DNA from: VFMC01 sp050248155
GTDB taxonomy: Bacteria; Actinomycetota; Acidimicrobiia; Acidimicrobiales; Ilumatobacteraceae
DNA: 64,000 nucleotides
Direction: 5' to 3'
NCBI GenBank assembly: GCA_050248155.1
Contig: JBFWSW010000003.1
Coordinates: 1 to 64,000, forward strand
The notes beneath the pieces are model-generated. The model was not told the DNA's origin and made no database searches. It saw only the letters and a list, made by a program, of their open reading frames with translations. Shown one piece after another: positions 10,026-18,895 of the stretch (positions are counted from its first letter, which is position 1; every line of letters starts with the position of its first letter). The position numbers were made by a program, and so were the translations under genes.

Positions 10026-12494
10026 ATGCTCGACCCAGACATCTCCACCGAGGATGCGCTTGCGTTGCTGTCGACGCCGGCCGACGCGTTCGACGACGGA
10101 CCACGCGGTCCGTTCGGGCTCACCCGGCGAGGGTTCCTGCAAGCCGTCGGCATGGGTGTGCTCGGCGGCGCCGCGGTCGGCACCCTCGGCGACGGGCTCC
10201 TCCGCGACCTCCCCGACACCTGGGCGGCGCCGATCGGGCCGAACGACGGCATCGTCGTCGTGGTCACCTTCTACGGCGGCAACGACGGCTTGAACACCTT
10301 CGTCCCCTACGCGGACGGCAACTACTACTCGAAGCGGGCGAACATCGCGATCCCCCAGGATCAGGTGCTGCACGTCGACCCCTACGTCGGGTTCGCCCCG
10401 CAACTCGGCTACCTGAAGTCGCTGTACGACGCGGGTCAGGTCGCCGCGATCCAGGGTGTCGGTTACGCCGGGCCAGACCTGTCGCACTTCACGTCCATGG
10501 CGATCTGGATGAACGGTCAGTTCGGCAACGGGCCGTTGAGCACAGGATGGATCGGGCGCTGGCTCGACGGGCTGCCTGCCGGCGTCGCCGATCTCGCCGC
10601 GGTCTCACTCGACTCGTCGGTGCCCCTGCACATGCAGGGCTTCGTTCGGCGCGCTGCCGGGATCCCACCGAACGGCGGCATGTTCGGTGTCGACAGCGGC
10701 GTCTCGGACGTGCGCATGTACAACGGGCTGCGTGCGCTCGCGGCGGGCGCTGGTCGCGGTGAGATGCACGACGCGTTCACCTCGACGATGGTCCGCCAAC
10801 TCGACCTGGCCACCCAGGTCGCTCCCGCGTTCAAGGCGGCGCTCCCGAGCGGCGGCGATCTGACCCGCAAGCTCACGATCGCAGCTCGACTGATCAACGC
10901 GAACCTCGGTCTGCGGGTGATCGATCTCTCGCGCGGCGGGTTCGACACCCACGAGAACCAGAACGCACCGTTGACGAGCGGCCTGCAAGATCTCAACGCC
11001 GGGCTGCAGGCGTTCTACGCGACGCTGAACCCGGCGTTCAACAGCCGGGTCATCCTCGTGACGGTCTCGGAGTTCGGCCGCACGGTGAAGTCGAACGACT
11101 CGGGCGGCACCGACCACGGCACGTCCAACACCAGCTTCGTGATCGGATCGAACGTGCGCGGTGGGCTCTACGGCGCGATGCCGTCGCTGTCGACGCTCGA
11201 TCGCAACGGGCGGATGATCTCCAACGTCGACTTCCGATGGATCTACGGCACGCTCCTCGACGGCTGGCTCGGGGGCGGAGGCAGCACGATCCTCAACGGC
11301 GCGTACCAGAACCTCGGGTTCCTCGCCGGCGGCCCGGGATCGACTCCGGCGAACTCGACGCCGATCGTGCTCGGTCCATCGGTCGCGAGTGGGTTCGTCT
11401 CCCTCGCGCCGCTGCGCATGTTCGACACCCGCGACGGGCGCGGTGGCCGCCTCGGTGCGATCCAGCAAGGTGAGGAGTGGGTGTTCCCGATCGCCGGTCA
11501 GTACGGCGTCCCCGCCGAGGCGACCGCCGTGGCGCTCAACCTCACCGCCGTCAACGCGACCGCGCCCACCTACGTCACCGTGTGGCCTGGCGGCACGCAG
11601 CGACCACTCGCGTCGAACCTCAACCCGGTCCCCGGCATGGCGGTGCCGAACCTCGTGGTCACCCAACTCGGGCCGGGTGGGTCGATCGGCATGTTCAACA
11701 ACAGCGGCGGCGTCGATCTGGTCGGCGATCTCGTCGGCTACTTCACCGCGTCGAGCAGCCTGCGACTGAAGGCGCTCACACCGGCCCGGCTGCTCGACAC
11801 CCGCGACGGAACCGGCGGCACCCTGGGTCAGCTCGGGCCGGGTCAGTCCCTCACCCTGAAGGTCAACGGCGAAGGCGGTGTGCCGACCAACGCGAAAGCG
11901 GTTGCGCTCAACGTCACCGTCACCGAACCGAGCGACGGCAGCTTCCTGACGGTGTGGCCGTCCGGCGAAGCACGACCGGAGGCGTCGAGCGTCAACATGG
12001 TTCCGGGCCAGACGGTGCCGAACATGGTCCTCGCCCGCGTCGCCGACGGCCGCATCGACATCTACAACAACACCGGCGCCACGCACGTGATCGTCGACGT
12101 CATCGGCGCGTTCGCCGACAACGCATCGGGTCGGTTCGTCGCCATCCAACCGGGACGCGTGCTCGACACCCGCGACGGCACGGGCGCGCCCGTCGGCCGC
12201 GTCGCGCAGGATCCGGTCGTCCTGAAGGTCACCGGGGTGAAGGGTGTGCCGACGAGCAACGTGAGCGCGGTGCTCATGAACGTCATCGCGGTCGAGCCTG
12301 TCGGCGACAGCTTCGTCACGGTGTATCCAGCCGGCGCCGACCGCCCGCTCGCGTCCAACCTGAACGTCGTCAACGGCAAGACCATCCCCAACATGGTCCT
12401 CGCTCGCGTCGGCACCGAGGGCAACGTCGTCCTCCACAACAACACCGGACACGTCGACCTCGTCGCCGACGTGATGGGGTACTTCACCGGCTGA
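10026..12494 (+). CDS. DUF1501 protein with three C-terminal DTRDG repeat domains
   Basis: 822 residues. A twin-arginine signal (LTRRGFLQAVG, about 36-46) is followed by a DUF1501 sulfatase-like domain (about 75-440; VVVTFYGGNDGLNTF, SEFGRTVKSNDSGGTDHG). After that come three related modules of about 122 residues (about 457-580, 581-702, 703-822). Each starts with a P-x-R-(M/L/V)-(F/L)-DTRDG(R/T)G pattern and ends with VDLV-D-(L/V)-GYF-like strands. The repeats probably form an extracellular beta-sheet array attached to the cell surface. Tat export suggests cytoplasmic folding, perhaps around a cofactor. Partner of the upstream DUF1800 gene; ATG preceded by GAGAGGA. Confidence 0.88.
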   Translation: MLDPDISTEDALALLSTPADAFDDGPRGPFGLTRRGFLQAVGMGVLGGAAVGTLGDGLLRDLPDTWAAPIGPNDGIVVVVTFYGGNDGLNTFVPYADGNYYSKRANIAIPQDQVLHVDPYVGFAPQLGYLKSLYDAGQVAAIQGVGYAGPDLSHFTSMAIWMNGQFGNGPLSTGWIGRWLDGLPAGVADLAAVSLDSSVPLHMQGFVRRAAGIPPNGGMFGVDSGVSDVRMYNGLRALAAGAGRGEMHDAFTSTMVRQLDLATQVAPAFKAALPSGGDLTRKLTIAARLINANLGLRVIDLSRGGFDTHENQNAPLTSGLQDLNAGLQAFYATLNPAFNSRVILVTVSEFGRTVKSNDSGGTDHGTSNTSFVIGSNVRGGLYGAMPSLSTLDRNGRMISNVDFRWIYGTLLDGWLGGGGSTILNGAYQNLGFLAGGPGSTPANSTPIVLGPSVASGFVSLAPLRMFDTRDGRGGRLGAIQQGEEWVFPIAGQYGVPAEATAVALNLTAVNATAPTYVTVWPGGTQRPLASNLNPVPGMAVPNLVVTQLGPGGSIGMFNNSGGVDLVGDLVGYFTASSSLRLKALTPARLLDTRDGTGGTLGQLGPGQSLTLKVNGEGGVPTNAKAVALNVTVTEPSDGSFLTVWPSGEARPEASSVNMVPGQTVPNMVLARVADGRIDIYNNTGATHVIVDVIGAFADNASGRFVAIQPGRVLDTRDGTGAPVGRVAQDPVVLKVTGVKGVPTSNVSAVLMNVIAVEPVGDSFVTVYPAGADRPLASNLNVVNGKTIPNMVLARVGTEGNVVLHNNTGHVDLVADVMGYFTG
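11395..12491 (+). repeat. Three tandem copies of a roughly 366-bp coding repeat
   Basis: The 3' end of the DUF1501 gene holds three in-frame copies beginning near 11395, 11767 and 12133. Each encodes a DTRDG-start module of about 122 residues. Copies differ substantially in sequence, so duplication is old. Similar modules are common in surface proteins of Acidimicrobiia. Confidence 0.75.
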
Positions 12495-12565
12495 CTCACG
12501 GGGGCGATCGATGAGCCTCGGACCGGCGCGGGAACATCGACGTCCGCTGCGGTGTTGCGACGGCG

Positions 12566-12985
12566 ATGGAGATCGCTGACGCACTCGACTTCGCCGCCGC
12601 GACCAAGAGGGGAGTCCTGGCCACGCACAAGCGTGATGGGCGACCCCAACTGTCGAACATCACCCACGCGGTCGTCGACGGGACGATCCGCGTCTCGATC
12701 ACCGCCGATCGAGCCAAGTACGTCAACCTTCGCCGCGACCCCAGAGCGTCGCTGTACGTCACCCGTGACGACTTCTGGGCCTATGTCGTCATCGAGGGAG
12801 ACGTCGAGCTCACCCCGGTCGCGGCCGAACCGCACGATGCGACCGTCGAAGCGCTCGTCGAGCTGTACCGGTCGGTCGCCGGGGAGCATCGGGACTGGGA
12901 CGACTACCGCCAGGCCATGGTGAACGATCGCCGTGTGATGCTGACCCTGACGCCGACCCACGCCTACGGCATGCTCGCCCGCTGA
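12566..12985 (+). CDS. PPOX-class F420-dependent oxidoreductase
   Basis: A 139-residue single-domain split-barrel flavin/deazaflavin protein of the Rv1155-like type: RGVLATHKRDGRPQLSNITHAV, the RVSITADRAKYVNLRRDPRASLYV core, and a C-terminal RRVMLTLTPTHAYG. Members bind F420 (some FMN) and reduce various small molecules. The physiological substrate is unknown. Stand-alone gene, convergent with the HisD-like gene. Confidence 0.85.
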   Translation: MEIADALDFAAATKRGVLATHKRDGRPQLSNITHAVVDGTIRVSITADRAKYVNLRRDPRASLYVTRDDFWAYVVIEGDVELTPVAAEPHDATVEALVELYRSVAGEHRDWDDYRQAMVNDRRVMLTLTPTHAYGMLAR

Positions 12986-13005
12986 CGCAGCGGCGCGCAG
13001 CGTGG

Positions 13006-14349
13006 TCAGCCGAAGCGGCGCCTGATCGCGTTCGCGTGCGCAGGAAAGCCTTCGTGATCGGCGAGCGCGACGATCGAGGGAGCCATGCGCCTCAGCGCCC
13101 GTTCGTCGGCCGTGGCGATCGCGGTGCGCTTCAGGAACGCCTCGGCGGTGATGCCCGACGACACGTGGGCGAAGCCGCTCGTCGGCAGTGACGCGGGGCA
13201 CCCGATGACGAAGTTGGCCGCGCTGAACGGCGTGTGCTGACCGACGAGGATCTCGCCGGCATCGGTCAAGGCAGCCAAGGTGGCGTCCCGGACGGCTACG
13301 TCGACCACCAGCTGGAGGTGCTCGGGGGCGTAGGTGTTGGCAACGCGGGCTGCCTCCTCGAGATCGTCGACCAGCAAGCAGCCTCCGTTCACGCCGAGCG
13401 ACGCCCGCGCGGCCAGCGCTCTCGTCGCGGGCAGGTCGACGAGCTGCTGGGCGATCTCGGCATCGACCGCGTCGGCCAGCTCGCTCGATGGCGTCACCAG
13501 CACCACTGCCGAGTCGGTGCCGTGCTCGGCCTCGATCAACAAGTCGGCGGCCAGCCGCGCCGGGTCGGCGCTGTCGTCGGCGACGATGACGCTCTCGGTC
13601 GGGCCGAGGAGCATCATCGTCGCGACACCGTGGCGCTGCATCTCGACCTGCGCACACGTGACGGCAGGTGATCCGGGACCGACCACCTTGCGCACACGAG
13701 GGATGGCGCCCGTGCCGAACCCGAGCGCGGCGATGCCGGCCGGACCGTTGGCGCGGAAGACCTGGTCGATGCCGAGCTTCCTGCACACCGTGAGGACCGC
13801 CGGGTCGACCGCGCCCGATCCGCCCGGCACCGGCGGCACGACGAGCGCGATCTGTGGCACACCGGCGACCACGGCCGGGACACCGAGCTGGTAGGCGACG
13901 CTGGGATAGGACGCCTTGCCGCTCGGGACGAACAGCCCGGCCGACGCGATCGGCGTCACCTTCTCGCCGACCACGAGCCCCGGCTCGCTCTCGAACGACC
14001 AGTCGCTCGCCCGTTCGAGCAGGCGCTCGTTGAACGCGCGCAGGTGCGCGATCGCGTCGTCGATCGCCGCATCGACCTCGGGCGCGACCCGCGCCGACGC
14101 CAGCTCGTCGGCCGGCACGCGCAGCTGATCGGGGGTGAGCACGATGTGGTCGAACTGGGCGAGGGCGCGGCAGACCGCCTCGTCGCCGTGCTCGCGCACG
14201 TCGTCGATGATCCTGCCGATCGACTCGCGCAGGTCGGGGTCGAAGATGTCGTCCAGACCCCGGTGCAACCAGCTCGCACGTTCGGCGACGTCCATCGCCG
14301 CCCAGCGTCGGCGGCGCATGACGGAGGTCGAGGGAGGCGTCTCGGGCAT
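13006..14349 (-). CDS. Histidinol dehydrogenase-family protein with altered zinc site
   Basis: 447 residues, clearly HisD fold: LFVPSGKASYPSVAYQLGVPA, GPGSPAVTCAQVEMQR, LLGPTESVIVADDSADP, and the catalytic Glu-His pair at 343-344 (YAPEHLQ). Two of the four zinc ligands known from E. coli HisD differ. Gln259 is replaced by Glu273 (LIEAEHGTDS) and Asp360 by Asn379 (SAANFVIG). The following NHVLPT block is replaced by CPASLPT. His276 and a C-terminal His (FPAHANA) remain. No other histidine gene is adjacent. It may be a HisD paralogue acting on a different alcohol, or a divergent true HisD. The ATG lies six bases after TACCGT. Confidence 0.8.
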   Translation of the reverse strand: MPETPPSTSVMRRRRWAAMDVAERASWLHRGLDDIFDPDLRESIGRIIDDVREHGDEAVCRALAQFDHIVLTPDQLRVPADELASARVAPEVDAAIDDAIAHLRAFNERLLERASDWSFESEPGLVVGEKVTPIASAGLFVPSGKASYPSVAYQLGVPAVVAGVPQIALVVPPVPGGSGAVDPAVLTVCRKLGIDQVFRANGPAGIAALGFGTGAIPRVRKVVGPGSPAVTCAQVEMQRHGVATMMLLGPTESVIVADDSADPARLAADLLIEAEHGTDSAVVLVTPSSELADAVDAEIAQQLVDLPATRALAARASLGVNGGCLLVDDLEEAARVANTYAPEHLQLVVDVAVRDATLAALTDAGEILVGQHTPFSAANFVIGCPASLPTSGFAHVSSGITAEAFLKRTAIATADERALRRMAPSIVALADHEGFPAHANAIRRRFG

Positions 14350-14370
14350 GCCTCGACGGTACCGCCCGGA

Positions 14371-14841
14371 TCAGTGACCGGTCGCTGCCTCAGCCGTGCT
14401 CGCGAGTCGATCGAGCGTCTGATGCATCGTCGTTCGATTGTGGCTCGTCCGGTCGGCCACCCCCGTCGCCGCCTTCCCGATCCACTGCGCGACGCGACCG
14501 CGTCGATCCGTCCACGTCTCGGTGACAGCACAGCCCTCGCCGGCCGGTTCGATGGCGAAGCTCCAGGTCGAGACCGCGATCGGTCCGACGTCGACCGAGA
14601 ACGCGAAGCGCCTCCCGGGCTCGGCCTCGGTGACGGTGCTGGTCGTGCTCCACCGCTTCGTGCCGTTGCGGTTGGTGCCCTTGAACTTCGCGCCGACGGC
14701 AGGACCGCTCGCGCCCTTCAGCCAGCTGCCGCCGGTGCTCTCCGGTGACCACTCGCCCATCCTCGTGATGTCGCTGATCATCGACCACACCTGCATCGGT
14801 GGTGCGTCGATGTTCCGCTGGACGACCACGTCGTCGCTCAT
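14371..14841 (-). CDS. SRPBCC family (polyketide cyclase/START-like) protein
   Basis: A 156-residue protein of the SRPBCC/Bet v1-like lipid-binding fold: VVQRNIDAPPMQVWSMISDITRMGEWSPES at the start, central AKFKGTNRNGTKRWSTTSTV, and a long C-terminal helix. Such proteins bind hydrophobic ligands in a central cavity; no ligand can be assigned. The start at 14841 has GGAAGGGG upstream; the open frame extends to 14919 but lacks family sequence there. Confidence 0.82.
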   Translation of the reverse strand: MSDDVVVQRNIDAPPMQVWSMISDITRMGEWSPESTGGSWLKGASGPAVGAKFKGTNRNGTKRWSTTSTVTEAEPGRRFAFSVDVGPIAVSTWSFAIEPAGEGCAVTETWTDRRGRVAQWIGKAATGVADRTSHNRTTMHQTLDRLASTAEAATGH

Positions 14842-14988
14842 CGCGCGTCCCCTTCCGTCGGCCTGCCGAGTGGCGGAACCATAGTGCGGCCGAACGGACC
14901 GTTGGTCCACGACGGCCATCCTCTAGGCTTTCGACACGTTCCACCGTCTCGGCCGCAAGGTCGGGCACACCTGCGCGAGGAGCGTGCC

Positions 14989-16260
14989 ATGCCCGTCACC
15001 GTCGTCGTCGGCGCCCAGTGGGGTGACGAGGGCAAGGCCAAGGTCATCGACCTGCTGGCGAAGGAGCACGGCTACGTGGTGCGCTACCAGGGTGGCCACA
15101 ACGCCGGGCACACGGTCGTCGTCGGCGACGAGCGATACGCACTCCAACTCGTTCCGAGCGGCGTCCTCTACGACCACGTCGTACCGGTCATCGCCAATGG
15201 CGTCGTCGTCGACATGCCGACGCTGTTCAACGAGATCGACACGCTCGAAAATCGCGGGGTGTCCTGCGATCGTCTGGTGGTCAGCAGCCACGCGCACCTC
15301 ATCTTCCCGTGGCACCAGGCATGGGATGCCCTCGGTGAGATGCACCGGGGCGACGCGAAGATCGGCACCACCCTGAAAGGGATCGGCCCGGCGTACGCGG
15401 ACAAGGCTCGACGAGTCGGCATCCGTGCGGGCGAGGTGCTCGATCCGGCCTCCTTCGCTGCGACCGTGAAGGCGCGTGCCGTCGCCGAGAACGAGTCGAT
15501 CGTGGCAGCCGGTGGCGAGGCGCTGGAGGTGGACGCGATCGTCGCCCGCTTCCTCGAGCTGGGCGCGAGGCTGGCGCCTCACGTCGCCGACACGGTCGCG
15601 CTGCTCCACGACGCGATCGCAGCCGGGCACCATCTCCTGCTCGAGGGTGCCCAGGCCACGTTCCTCGACCTCGATCACGGCACGTATCCGTACGTCACGT
15701 CGTCGAACCCCACTGCGGGAGGCGCGTGCGCCGGCACGGGACTCGGACCCCGCGACATCGACCGCATCGTCGGCATCACCAAGGCGTACACGACGCGAGT
15801 CGGCGCGGGCCCGTTCCCCACCGAGCTGCACGACGCCGACGGCGATCGCCTCGTCGAGGTCGGTCGCGAGTTCGGCACGGTCACCGGCCGGCGCCGACGT
15901 CCTGGGTGGATCGACTGCGTGATGCTGCGCCAGGCCGTCCGGCTGAACTCGCTCACCGAGCTGGCGCTCACCAAGCTCGACGTGCTCGACAGCTTCGACA
16001 CGGTGAAGGTGTGTGTCGGCTACCGGATCGGTGGCGAGCGCCTGGCCCACTACCCCGATCGCATCGATCTGCTCGGCCAGGTCGAACCCGTGTACATCGA
16101 GCTGCCGGGCTGGCAGCGAGAGTTGCGGCACGCCCGGCACCGGAACGAACTGCCCGCCGCGGCCAAGGCCTTCGTCGAGCTCGTCGAGGCCGAGGTGGGC
16201 GTCCCGATCGCAGTCGTCGGCGTCGGCGCCGAGCGTGACGACTACCTGCACTGGGGCTGA
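14989..16260 (+). CDS. purA: Adenylosuccinate synthetase
   Basis: 423 residues. It catalyses GTP-dependent joining of IMP and aspartate in AMP synthesis. Recognised by VVVGAQWGDEGKAKVIDLL at the N-terminus, HNAGHTVVV, IGTTLKGIGPAYADK, EGAQATFLDLDHGTYPYVTSSNP, and GVGAERDD at the end. The N-terminal signature usually reads QWGDEGKGK; here the second Gly is Ala, a substitution in the GTP-binding loop worth noting. All other blocks are intact. The ATG has AGGAG eight bases upstream. Only three bases separate it from purB, so both AMP-branch enzymes are co-transcribed. Confidence 0.95.
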   Translation: MPVTVVVGAQWGDEGKAKVIDLLAKEHGYVVRYQGGHNAGHTVVVGDERYALQLVPSGVLYDHVVPVIANGVVVDMPTLFNEIDTLENRGVSCDRLVVSSHAHLIFPWHQAWDALGEMHRGDAKIGTTLKGIGPAYADKARRVGIRAGEVLDPASFAATVKARAVAENESIVAAGGEALEVDAIVARFLELGARLAPHVADTVALLHDAIAAGHHLLLEGAQATFLDLDHGTYPYVTSSNPTAGGACAGTGLGPRDIDRIVGITKAYTTRVGAGPFPTELHDADGDRLVEVGREFGTVTGRRRRPGWIDCVMLRQAVRLNSLTELALTKLDVLDSFDTVKVCVGYRIGGERLAHYPDRIDLLGQVEPVYIELPGWQRELRHARHRNELPAAAKAFVELVEAEVGVPIAVVGVGAERDDYLHWG

Positions 16261-16263
16261 GCC

Positions 16264-17574
16264 GTGATCCCACGGTACGCGCTGCCCGAGATGGCCGCGA
16301 TCTTCGACGACACGTCACGCTTCGGCCGATGGCTCGAGATCGAGCTGCTCGCCACCGAGGCTCATGCGCAGCTCGGCCTGGTGCCGGCCGAGCACGCGGC
16401 CACCTGCCGCGACCGCGCCCCACACGTCGACGACGCATTCGTGCGTGCCGTCAGCGAGCGTGAGGCGGTGACCGATCACGACGTCGCCGCGTTCGTCGAC
16501 GTCGTGCAACAGGCGATCGGCGCACCCGCGGGCGACTGGATCCACTTCGGCCTGACGAGCAGCGACGTCGTCGACACCGCGTGGTGCTGGATGTTGCGCG
16601 ACGCGGCCGATCTGCTGATCGAGGCGTCCTCGGACCTCGTGCGAGTGCTCATCGACCTGGCTCGTGCGCATCGCGGGTCGGTGATGATCGGACGGACCCA
16701 CGGCATCCACGCCGAGCCGACCACGTTCGGAGCCAAGGTCGCTCTGTGGGCACTGCAGGTCGACCGCGATCGCCAACGTCTGCGGGCCGCGCGGGCCGCC
16801 ATCGCGGTGTGCAAGCTCAGTGGCGCCGTCGGGACGTACTCGAACATCGACCCGGCCGTCGAGCGATACGTGGCGGAGCGCCTCGGCCTCGTGCCGGTGC
16901 CGGCGACGCAGGTGATCGCCCGAGATCGGCATGCCGAGTTCCTCTGGGCGTGTGCTGCCGTCGGCTCGACCCTCGAGGCGATCGCGGTCGAGCTCCGGCA
17001 CCTCCAGCGGACCGAGGTGCGCGAGGTGATGGAGGGCTTCAAACCGGGTCAGAAGGGCTCGTCGGCCATGCCGCACAAGCGAAATCCCATCTCTGCCGAG
17101 ACGATCTCGGGGCTGTCGCGCGTGTTGCGTGGCAATCTGCAGGCGGGTCTCCAAGATGTCGCGTTGTGGCACGAGCGTGACATCTCGCACAGCTCGGTCG
17201 AACGCATCGTGCTGCCCGACTCGTCGCTCCTCGCGCACTATGTGCTGCGTCGTGGGGCGCGCGTGCTCGCAGGTCTGCAGATCGACACCGAAAGAATGAG
17301 ATCAAATCTCTGGTCGAGCCATGGACTGGTATTCAGCCAAGCGGTGCTGCTGGCCCTGGTGCAGGCCGGCCTGACACGAGACGAGGCCTACCGCATCGTG
17401 CAACGATGTGCGATGCAGTCGTGGGACAGCCAGGCCGAGTTCCGGGGACTGCTCGACGCGGAGCCCGCAGTCGCCCGGCTCGATGCTGCGACGTTGGACG
17501 CGGCGTTCGACCTCGGGCGATCGTTGCGCCACGTCGGAGGGGTGTTCGACGCGCTGGACGCGTTGGAACCCTGA
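16264..17574 (+). CDS. purB: Adenylosuccinate lyase
   Basis: 436 residues, fumarase/aspartase superfamily. It cleaves adenylosuccinate to AMP and SAICAR to AICAR. Diagnostic blocks: GLTSSDVVDTAWCWM, IGRTHGIHAEPTTFG, and the signature loop GSSAMPHKRNP (about residues 262-272) carrying the catalytic Ser. The GTG start at 16264 follows the purA stop by three bases, so translation is probably coupled. Length and motifs are normal. Confidence 0.95.
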   Translation: MIPRYALPEMAAIFDDTSRFGRWLEIELLATEAHAQLGLVPAEHAATCRDRAPHVDDAFVRAVSEREAVTDHDVAAFVDVVQQAIGAPAGDWIHFGLTSSDVVDTAWCWMLRDAADLLIEASSDLVRVLIDLARAHRGSVMIGRTHGIHAEPTTFGAKVALWALQVDRDRQRLRAARAAIAVCKLSGAVGTYSNIDPAVERYVAERLGLVPVPATQVIARDRHAEFLWACAAVGSTLEAIAVELRHLQRTEVREVMEGFKPGQKGSSAMPHKRNPISAETISGLSRVLRGNLQAGLQDVALWHERDISHSSVERIVLPDSSLLAHYVLRRGARVLAGLQIDTERMRSNLWSSHGLVFSQAVLLALVQAGLTRDEAYRIVQRCAMQSWDSQAEFRGLLDAEPAVARLDAATLDAAFDLGRSLRHVGGVFDALDALEP

Positions 17575-17591
17575 GCTGTTGCAGGGGCTGT

Positions 17592-18005
17592 TCAGGCGCT
17601 GCGGCTGATGCCGGCGCTCTTCAGGACGGCGGCTTCCACACCCACGTCCCGCCACGTCGCATAGGAGATGCCCTGGCGTTCGCTGTAGGACCTGGCGACC
17701 TTCACGAACTCGGCTTCGAGTGCGCCCATGTCGACGCCCGAGCTCATCGTCTCGAGTTCGCGAGTGAGGTTGCGCCGCTCCTGCAAGAGTCGAAGTTCGT
17801 CGAGCGGCTCGGCGTCCATGAGCTCCTCCTCGATCCGGCTGAGACGTGCATTGATCGAATCGGGTGTGCGCTTTCGGCCGCGCTTGGGCTTGTTGGAGCG
17901 CAGCGCATCCAGATATTCACGTACCGCACGACCTTCGGTCCGACCGGCAGCCATGGCCGCCTTGTGTTGGTCGCTCAGCGGATTCTTGGGACCCTTCTTT
18001 GCCAT
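17592..18005 (-). CDS. Conserved hypothetical protein with basic N-terminus and coiled coil
   Basis: A 137-residue protein not assigned to a known family. The N-terminus is Lys/Arg-rich (MAKKGPKNPLSDQHKAAM and RSNKPKRGRKRTPDS). A predicted charged coiled coil follows (INARLSRIEEELMDAEPLDELRLLQERRNL), then a helical C-terminus with YATWRDVGVEAAVLKSAG. The basic region suggests DNA or RNA contact, which is inference only. Convergent with purB. The start at 18005 is preferred because residues upstream look non-coding. Confidence 0.65.
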   Translation of the reverse strand: MAKKGPKNPLSDQHKAAMAAGRTEGRAVREYLDALRSNKPKRGRKRTPDSINARLSRIEEELMDAEPLDELRLLQERRNLTRELETMSSGVDMGALEAEFVKVARSYSERQGISYATWRDVGVEAAVLKSAGISRSA

Positions 18006-18121
18006 GGGCGCAGCATAGGCATCGCCATGAGGTTCCGGTGACATTCACGATCGAAAGTTCCGATGCGACACGATCGCATTGTTTGTTTGATCGTTGGTTC
18101 AGCGTTCTCGAGCCGAACGGA

Positions 18122-18583
18122 TCAGCGGACAACGGGCACGATCTGGTCGGGTTCGACCGGACGCCCGCTCACGGTGCGCAGCTGCACCTGGACGGTCTCG
18201 CCGCTGTCGCGGTGCCGGAGCTCGACCGGACCGGCGCCGCCATTGACGTGCTGATCGCCCCACTGCATGAGCGCGATCATGGCGGGCAACAAGCCGACCC
18301 CAGCTCGTGTGAGTCGGTATTCGTGTCGCTCACGCTGGCCCGGCTCGCGGTACGGCACGACCTTCACGACCCCGGCGTCGACGAGGCGCGTGAGGCGTTC
18401 GGCGAGCACGCTGCGGGAGATGCCGAGATCGTGCTGGATCTCGTTGAAGCGACGGACACCGAAGAACAGCTCGCGGAGCACGAGCACGGACCACTCGTCT
18501 CCTAGTGCTTCGAGCGCCCCCGCGATGGAGCAATGATCGAACGAGGGACGCACGCTTGGCAGCGGCTCGACTGTGCCCGACAT
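18122..18583 (-). CDS. HxlR-family winged-helix regulator
   Basis: 153 residues with the HxlR pattern: a conserved N-terminal Cys (DHCSIAGALEALGDEW), LRELFFGVRRFNEIQHDLGISRSVLAERLTRL as the recognition helix region, and an EYRLTRAGVGLLPAM wing. The N-terminal Cys is redox-sensitive in some relatives. A long C-terminal tail (about 105-153) is typical. The ATG at 18583 lies seven bases after TAAGGT, consistent with a leaderless mRNA. It faces a small ORF and pyrE across a short shared region, so it may regulate that side. Confidence 0.85.
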   Translation of the reverse strand: MSGTVEPLPSVRPSFDHCSIAGALEALGDEWSVLVLRELFFGVRRFNEIQHDLGISRSVLAERLTRLVDAGVVKVVPYREPGQRERHEYRLTRAGVGLLPAMIALMQWGDQHVNGGAGPVELRHRDSGETVQVQLRTVSGRPVEPDQIVPVVR

Positions 18584-18608
18584 CACACCAACCTTAGCTG
18601 AGTTCGCT

Positions 18609-18638
18609 TGACGGATCCAGGAGGGTGAGCGTAGCGTC
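18609..18638 (+). promoter_or_regulatory. Candidate promoter ahead of the small ORF at 18694
   Basis: TTGACG (18609-18614) and TAGCGT (18633-18638) are 18 bases apart and point toward the 49-codon ORF. It lies 26 bases from the HxlR start on the opposite strand, so the regulator could bind here. Confidence 0.4.
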
Positions 18639-18693
18639 GGGATCTGGGTTCGCAACCCGAACCGAGCATCGCCCGACCCCCCAGGAGCGCTCC

Positions 18694-18843
18694 ATGCCAC
18701 GCATCGCCCGACGAACCCGGCCGTTCCGGAACCGCCCTGCACGACAGGGCCGAACCCGCCGCACCTCACGGTTCGCGAACGTCTTCGCCGATCACCGCTG
18801 CACCGACGAGCTCTCGATCATCGTCGACCGCCTCTCCTCCTGA
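18694..18843 (+). CDS. Small basic protein of unknown function
   Basis: A 49-codon ORF with ATG eight bases after AGGAG and a candidate TTGACG/TAGCGT promoter upstream. The N-terminal half is strongly Arg-rich (MPRIARRTRPFRNRPARQGR). The C-terminal half looks folded (FANVFADHRCTDELSIIVDR). It lies between a divergent HxlR gene and pyrE. No homologue is recognised. The ordered gene signals argue that it is real, but Arg-rich ORFs arise easily in G+C-rich DNA. Confidence 0.4.
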   Translation: MPRIARRTRPFRNRPARQGRTRRTSRFANVFADHRCTDELSIIVDRLSS

Positions 18844-18895
18844 CAGCCACACGCGGGACCGGCCCTGCACGCACCGTGCGTGTACCGTCCCCGTG

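Noticed and set aside
12062..13786. 574-codon minus-strand open frame across the PPOX and HisD genes
   Set aside because: It overlaps three well-supported coding regions and shows no recognisable domain.
14841..14919. N-terminal extension of the SRPBCC protein
   Set aside because: No family sequence; a ribosome-binding site supports the start at 14841.
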